Shown one piece after another: positions 60,557 to 64,000 of a stretch of 64,000 nt of DNA. Every line of letters starts with the position of its first letter. Position 1 is the first letter of the stretch. Source of the stretch: an uncultured bacterium (GTDB taxonomy: Bacteria > Pseudomonadota > Alphaproteobacteria > Sphingomonadales > Sphingomonadaceae); the NCBI GenBank assembly GCA_942636505.2, contig CALOGB020000056.1, forward strand, positions 796,547 through 860,546, given 5' to 3'. The translations under genes and the position numbers were made by a program. The notes under the pieces were generated by a model. The model worked only from the letters and a program-made list of their open reading frames with translations. It did no database searches and was not told the origin of the DNA.

Positions 60557-61515
60557 GCGGCGCGCCCCCGCAGCGTCTCGTGCAACTGGTCGGCGGCATC
60601 GCCCGCGAGGATCACCGCAGTCGGCTGCGCGACGACGCTGCTGGCGGGAACGTCCTCCAGCAGCCAGACATTGCCGCCGATCGTCGCACCCCGCCCGATC
60701 GTCACGCGGCCGAGGATCGTCGCGCCGGCATAGATCACCACGTCGTCCTCGACGATCGGATGTCGCGCCAGCCGTTCGCGCGCCGACACGTCGGTGACGC
60801 CGAGCGGACTGCGCGCGCCGAGCGTGACGTGCTGGTAGATCTGAACCCGGTCGCCGATGATCGCGGTCTCGCCGATGACGACGCCGGTGCCGTGATCGAT
60901 GAAGAAGCTGCGGCCGATCGTCGCGCCGGGGTGGATGTCGATGCCGGTGCGATTGTTGGCGAGTTCGGAGATGATCCGCGCGACGATCGGTGCGCCGAGC
61001 CCGTAGAGCGCATGCGCGATCCGGTGATACAGGATCGCGACGATGCCGGGGTAGCAGATCAGGATCTCGTCTGCGCTGCGGGCCGCCGGATCGCCGAGGA
61101 ATGCCGCGCGGACGTCGTCGTCAACCAGTTCGCGGATCGGCCCCAGTTCCGCACAGAACAGGCCGATGATCATGCTCGCATGGCTGACGTCGAACGACAG
61201 CACCGCCTCTTCCTGCCAATAGGCGAATTCGCGTTCGACCTGCCGCTGCAGCCGTTCCAGCGCCTGCCGCAGCCGCGTCTCGACGAACGCATCCTCGCGC
61301 TCGACCGGACCTGTGAACATTCCGAGCCGCCCGGGAAACAGCGCCGCGACGAGATCGTCGATCGCGCGACCGGTCTCGTCCAGCGACGGAAACCGCGCGA
61401 CGCTATGCCGGCCGTCCTGCTCCTGCCGCCAGGCGCGACGCGCGCTGCGCAGTTCGTCGATCGTCGTGGCGAGGTCGATCGGGTCGGATGCTGATGACAC
61501 GGCGTTGTCCTTCAT
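60553..61515 (-). CDS. epsC: Serine O-acetyltransferase, EpsC type
   Basis: This 320-residue protein has an N-terminal helical domain (about 1-180) and a left-handed beta-helix. The serine acetyltransferase motif DIHPGATIGRSFFIDHGTG carries catalytic His195 and His208. It should transfer acetyl from acetyl-CoA to L-serine or a related hydroxyl. The C-terminus is LHETLRGRAA, without the final Ile that CysE uses to dock into CysK, so it may not join a cysteine synthase complex. The start at 61515 lies one base after the preceding stop. Confidence 0.88.
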   Translation of the reverse strand: MKDNAVSSASDPIDLATTIDELRSARRAWRQEQDGRHSVARFPSLDETGRAIDDLVAALFPGRLGMFTGPVEREDAFVETRLRQALERLQRQVEREFAYWQEEAVLSFDVSHASMIIGLFCAELGPIRELVDDDVRAAFLGDPAARSADEILICYPGIVAILYHRIAHALYGLGAPIVARIISELANNRTGIDIHPGATIGRSFFIDHGTGVVIGETAIIGDRVQIYQHVTLGARSPLGVTDVSARERLARHPIVEDDVVIYAGATILGRVTIGRGATIGGNVWLLEDVPASSVVAQPTAVILAGDAADQLHETLRGRAA

Positions 61516-61516
61516 G

Positions 61517-62314
61517 TCAGCGGAGCGTGGGATAGCCGGCCCGGACGGCCTCGGCTTCCAGCGTCGATATCGGCGCCAGCGCGTCTGGCTCGGCGGGTAT
61601 GATCCCGGCGAGCAACAGCGTCTCGCGTACCGCGGCCAGATCGGGATCGGCAGCGACATGATCGAGCGCACTTTGCAATGCCGCTACAGTCTCGGCGTCG
61701 GTCCCGGCCGCGGTCACGAAGGGCAGGCTCGGCGATGCGGGGCTCGGTGCGACGATCTTGAGGCCCGTAACCAAAGCCGGCTCGAACCGCGCGATCGCCG
61801 CATAGGTCACGCTGTCGATCGCCGCGAGGTCCGCCTTGCCCATCCCGACCGCGACGATGCTGGCTCGATGCGCGCCGGTTTCCAGCACCTCGGCAAAGAA
61901 CGCGCCCTGCCCTGCAAACGGCACGATCGTCGCGCGGAACAGGTTCATGCCGGTGTTCGACTGGCGATCGTTGATGGCCGCGCGGCTACCGCGAAACGCC
62001 GCGACCGAACCGCGGGGATCGTCCGCCCTGGCCACGATCACGCTGCCACCTTCTTGCCCGGCGTAGATCGGGAACGCGATCACGCGCAGATCCAGCGTCG
62101 GATCGGCGATCAACGGATAGCCACAGGCCTGACCGAACAGCAGCGCCGGATCGCGCCAGATCGCATGGACGTCGCGCGTTCGATCGAGCCGATCGGGTAC
62201 ATCCGTGACACCGCGTTCGCGCAAAACGGCAGCGATCGCCGACCACAACCGGTCGTTCGCAGCGTGCTGCGCGGGGTGATCGTACATCCCGAGCGAGGCG
62301 ATCCGGCCCGTCAA
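61517..62314 (-). CDS. PhnD/phosphonate-binding-like protein lacking a signal peptide
   Basis: This 265-residue protein has the periplasmic-binding-protein type II fold of PhnD/SsuA relatives: RIASLGMYDHPAQHAANDRLW at the N-terminus (in parts: ASLGMYDHP, AANDRLW), a hinge near SRAAINDRQSNTGMNLF and a second lobe with DLAAIDSVTYAA. It has no Sec, Tat or lipoprotein signal, so it should stay in the cytosol, and no ABC permease or ATPase is nearby. It overlaps the desaturase gene by 4 bp. The role may be ligand sensing or enzymatic. Confidence 0.8.
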   Translation of the reverse strand: MTGRIASLGMYDHPAQHAANDRLWSAIAAVLRERGVTDVPDRLDRTRDVHAIWRDPALLFGQACGYPLIADPTLDLRVIAFPIYAGQEGGSVIVARADDPRGSVAAFRGSRAAINDRQSNTGMNLFRATIVPFAGQGAFFAEVLETGAHRASIVAVGMGKADLAAIDSVTYAAIARFEPALVTGLKIVAPSPASPSLPFVTAAGTDAETVAALQSALDHVAADPDLAAVRETLLLAGIIPAEPDALAPISTLEAEAVRAGYPTLR

Positions 62315-63204
62315 GACACGGGCTCGCGGTGGAGGGGATGGACCATGTCGTCATGCGCGCTGAATGCGAACCGCCGGACGATCTCGCCATACCCGTCGTA
62401 AATCGGTGCCCCCGCCTCCGCGAACCGCGCTCGGTTACGGCGGTGGTACGCTGGCAGGTCGTACCAGGCGAGCGACGGCCGCTCATGATGTGCGGCATGC
62501 AAATTGTTGTTGAGATACAGTAGCCCGAGCAGCCCGCCATGCTCGACGCTGGCGGCGCGACCGGGGCTCGCAAGATCGGCGCGGTGCTCGGCGTAGGAGC
62601 GCACCATGGTCAGCGCCATGCCCGGATAGACGAAGCACAGCACGTAACGGCCGAGGCCAAGACCGACATGATCGAGCCACCAGAGCACCAGCGCGACCGC
62701 GACGAGGTGTGGCGCCCAGTCGCGCACGACGCGCGCCGGTTCGCGCACCAGTCGGCGGGACTCTTGCAGGAAGAAGCGGCCGACCGAGATCGCAGGTCCG
62801 AAAATCATCTGACCGAGAAGCGTGGATTGAAGCCGGCCGAGGACTGCGGCGAAACCACGCGCCTGCACGCGGTAGCGGGACTCTGGGTCATGCCGAGGAT
62901 CGGTGATGACCAACGCGCGGTGATGCGCGACATGGCTGCGGCAGTACAGGCGGTAGGGCAGCCACAGCGACAGCGGCGCGAACCCGATCGCGTCGTTGAT
63001 CCACCGGATCCGCGTCGGATGCCCGTGAATGACCTCGTGCTGCAGCGATCCCTGCCAAGCGAGCAGCCACCCGCCGATCAACACCAGCAACGGCGTCGGA
63101 ATGACCGCATGCCACGCCGTCGCGACCATCCATCCGCCGTACACGATCCCTGCCAGAAGGACGGTCGGCCATCCTACCGTCGAACTCGAAGCCTCTCGCT
63201 GCAT
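62311..63204 (-). CDS. Fatty acid desaturase family membrane protein
   Basis: This 297-residue membrane di-iron protein has three His boxes: HEVIH (56-60), HVAHH (91-95) and HAAHH (236-240), with hydrophobic segments between them. The family inserts double bonds in acyl chains or hydroxylates related substrates using O2. The start is ATG 63204, since GGAG lies 7 bases upstream; ATG 63210 has no spacing to it. It is the first gene of the coupled operon. Confidence 0.88.
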   Translation of the reverse strand: MQREASSSTVGWPTVLLAGIVYGGWMVATAWHAVIPTPLLVLIGGWLLAWQGSLQHEVIHGHPTRIRWINDAIGFAPLSLWLPYRLYCRSHVAHHRALVITDPRHDPESRYRVQARGFAAVLGRLQSTLLGQMIFGPAISVGRFFLQESRRLVREPARVVRDWAPHLVAVALVLWWLDHVGLGLGRYVLCFVYPGMALTMVRSYAEHRADLASPGRAASVEHGGLLGLLYLNNNLHAAHHERPSLAWYDLPAYHRRNRARFAEAGAPIYDGYGEIVRRFAFSAHDDMVHPLHREPVS

Positions 63205-63325
63205 TCCCATCTCCGTCAGATGGAATGAATATCCCCCGAGCGAATGGGAATTGACAGTCGATTGAACTTTGCGGCGGAAAAATTTTGATTGTCAGGCGCT
63301 AGCCCAAGGCATCGATGGCGATCCA

Positions 63326-63444
63326 ATCCTCCCCCGCCAGGGGGGGGGGGCGTTGGCCTGACGGAGGGGGCGGCAAGCGATAACCGATGTTCCGTGTTTC
63401 TCCCCCGTCACCTTCGGCGACACTTCCACCTGGCGGGAGAAGAT
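63326..63444. repeat. Degenerate copy of the 30224-30346 palindrome
   Basis: The sequence has the same left core (tcctcccccgccagg), the same inner gacggaggggg block and a related right arm (ccacctggcgggag). It also contains an 11-base G run (63340-63350). It lies between the PhoD-like gene and the desaturase gene. Confidence 0.65.
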
Positions 63445-63448
63445 CGTT

Positions 63449-64000
63449 TTAGGCGATCTCTTCAAGCGGCAGTTCGGGCCGCGCCGCGAGCGCACGAAAC
63501 CGTTTCACCGTGGCCTGCGTGAACGGCTTGGCAAATACCGTCGACACGGTCACGAAATCGGCGGTCGCCTGCTCAGGCGTGAGCGTCAGCAGGGTGAAGC
63601 CCTTGGCGTCCTGATCGCAGAACCGCACTTCACCCTTGTTGGCGTCGGCGATCAGCGTGCCGATACCCGGCAACAACGAACCGTAGGACGGGCTGGTAAT
63701 CGCGGTGCAGCCGAATTCGACCGCGACCAGCTTGCCCGCGTCGTCGTGCAGATCGTTCGCCCAGGCGGCATGACTGTCGCCCGACAGCACGATCGGCCGC
63801 GACTTCGCACGCCGGAACGCCGCGTACAGGCGCTCGCGCGCGGGCGGATAGCCGTCCCAGCTGTCGAGGCCGAACGGCATGCCGGCCCGGTACGAATCGA
63901 TGCCTGCCGCCAGTCGCTCGCGCCACATCGCCGGCAGCTTCGCCATCGTCTCGCCGAATTTCACCGGCCCGAGTTGCCGCTCCATTTCGGGGCCAGCGAC
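63449..64000 (-). CDS. PhoD-like alkaline phosphatase, C-terminal part
   Basis: Only the last 184 residues are in the window; the frame is open at the window edge and the N-terminal part lies beyond it. PIVLSGDSHAAWANDL and AVEFGCTAITSPSYG are typical of the C-terminal part of PhoD alkaline phosphatases/phosphodiesterases, which bind Fe/Ca and are exported by Tat. It should release phosphate from organic phosphates. It is separated from the desaturase operon by a palindromic repeat. Confidence 0.82.
   Translation of the reverse strand, partial: VAGPEMERQLGPVKFGETMAKLPAMWRERLAAGIDSYRAGMPFGLDSWDGYPPARERLYAAFRRAKSRPIVLSGDSHAAWANDLHDDAGKLVAVEFGCTAITSPSYGSLLPGIGTLIADANKGEVRFCDQDAKGFTLLTLTPEQATADFVTVSTVFAKPFTQATVKRFRALAARPELPLEEIA

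Noticed and set aside
1..64000. tRNA, rRNA, insertion sequences, prophage
   Set aside because: No cloverleaf with a matching acceptor stem, no rRNA sequence and no transposase or phage protein motif was seen.

Overview
The window is about 64 kb of GC-rich, gene-dense DNA from an aerobic, Gram-negative alphaproteobacterium, most likely a sphingomonad (Sphingomonas or a close relative). This is an inference from four large TonB-dependent outer-membrane receptors, several secreted peptidases and glycan enzymes, an O2-dependent (CobG/CobF-type) cobalamin pathway, palindromic repeats of the kind common in that group, and codon use. No rRNA, tRNA, CRISPR array, insertion sequence or phage gene was seen.

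Layout. 1-5568 (+): the 3' part of a large glycan-associated protein, a DUF885 metallopeptidase and a GH43 glycosidase. 5644-10994: a CPA1 Na+/H+ antiporter, a small unknown protein, a siderophore-type TonB receptor behind a Fur-like palindrome, and a GST. 11029-15724 (-): a TonB receptor and a secreted M3 peptidase. 15869-16340: two small proteins. 16429-31815: a cobalamin regulon on the minus strand. A B12 riboswitch leads cobW-cobN-cobG-cobH-cobI-cobJ, then cobL-cobE-cobM-cobB-cobA-cobF, nearly all with 4-bp start/stop overlaps. cobK lies on the opposite strand between cobJ and cobL and overlaps both. A second B12 riboswitch precedes a NiCoT-type cobalt transporter. cobS/T, cobO, cobQ, cobC/D and cobU/V are not here.

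31895-36075 (-): two S9 peptidases. The first (oligopeptidase B type) has an in-frame TAA between its catalytic Asp and His. 36118-48565: a cytochrome P450, an SDR, a GMC oxidoreductase, a TetR regulator and a divergent operon of thiolase, acyl-CoA ligase, two acyl-CoA dehydrogenases, a quinone-oxidoreductase-like MDR and an aldehyde dehydrogenase. This reads as a catabolic locus for an aliphatic, terpenoid or steroid-like substrate. A TonB receptor paralogous to the one at 11 kb follows.

51210-54702 (-): a KaiC-like double ATPase translationally coupled to a PAS/histidine kinase/receiver protein. 54814-57108: a family-6-type DNA glycosylase, a DUF1993 protein, a DedA protein, an AT-rich gene-free island and a small lipoprotein. 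57231-63204 (-): a tightly coupled five-gene operon (fatty acid desaturase, PhnD-like binding protein, EpsC-type serine acetyltransferase, C26 glutamine-amidotransferase-like hydrolase, TonB receptor). It matches no pathway I know and is the best candidate for an undescribed system. The window ends inside a PhoD-like phosphatase.

Several intergenic regions carry palindromic repeats. One has grown into a 7 x 19 bp minisatellite.
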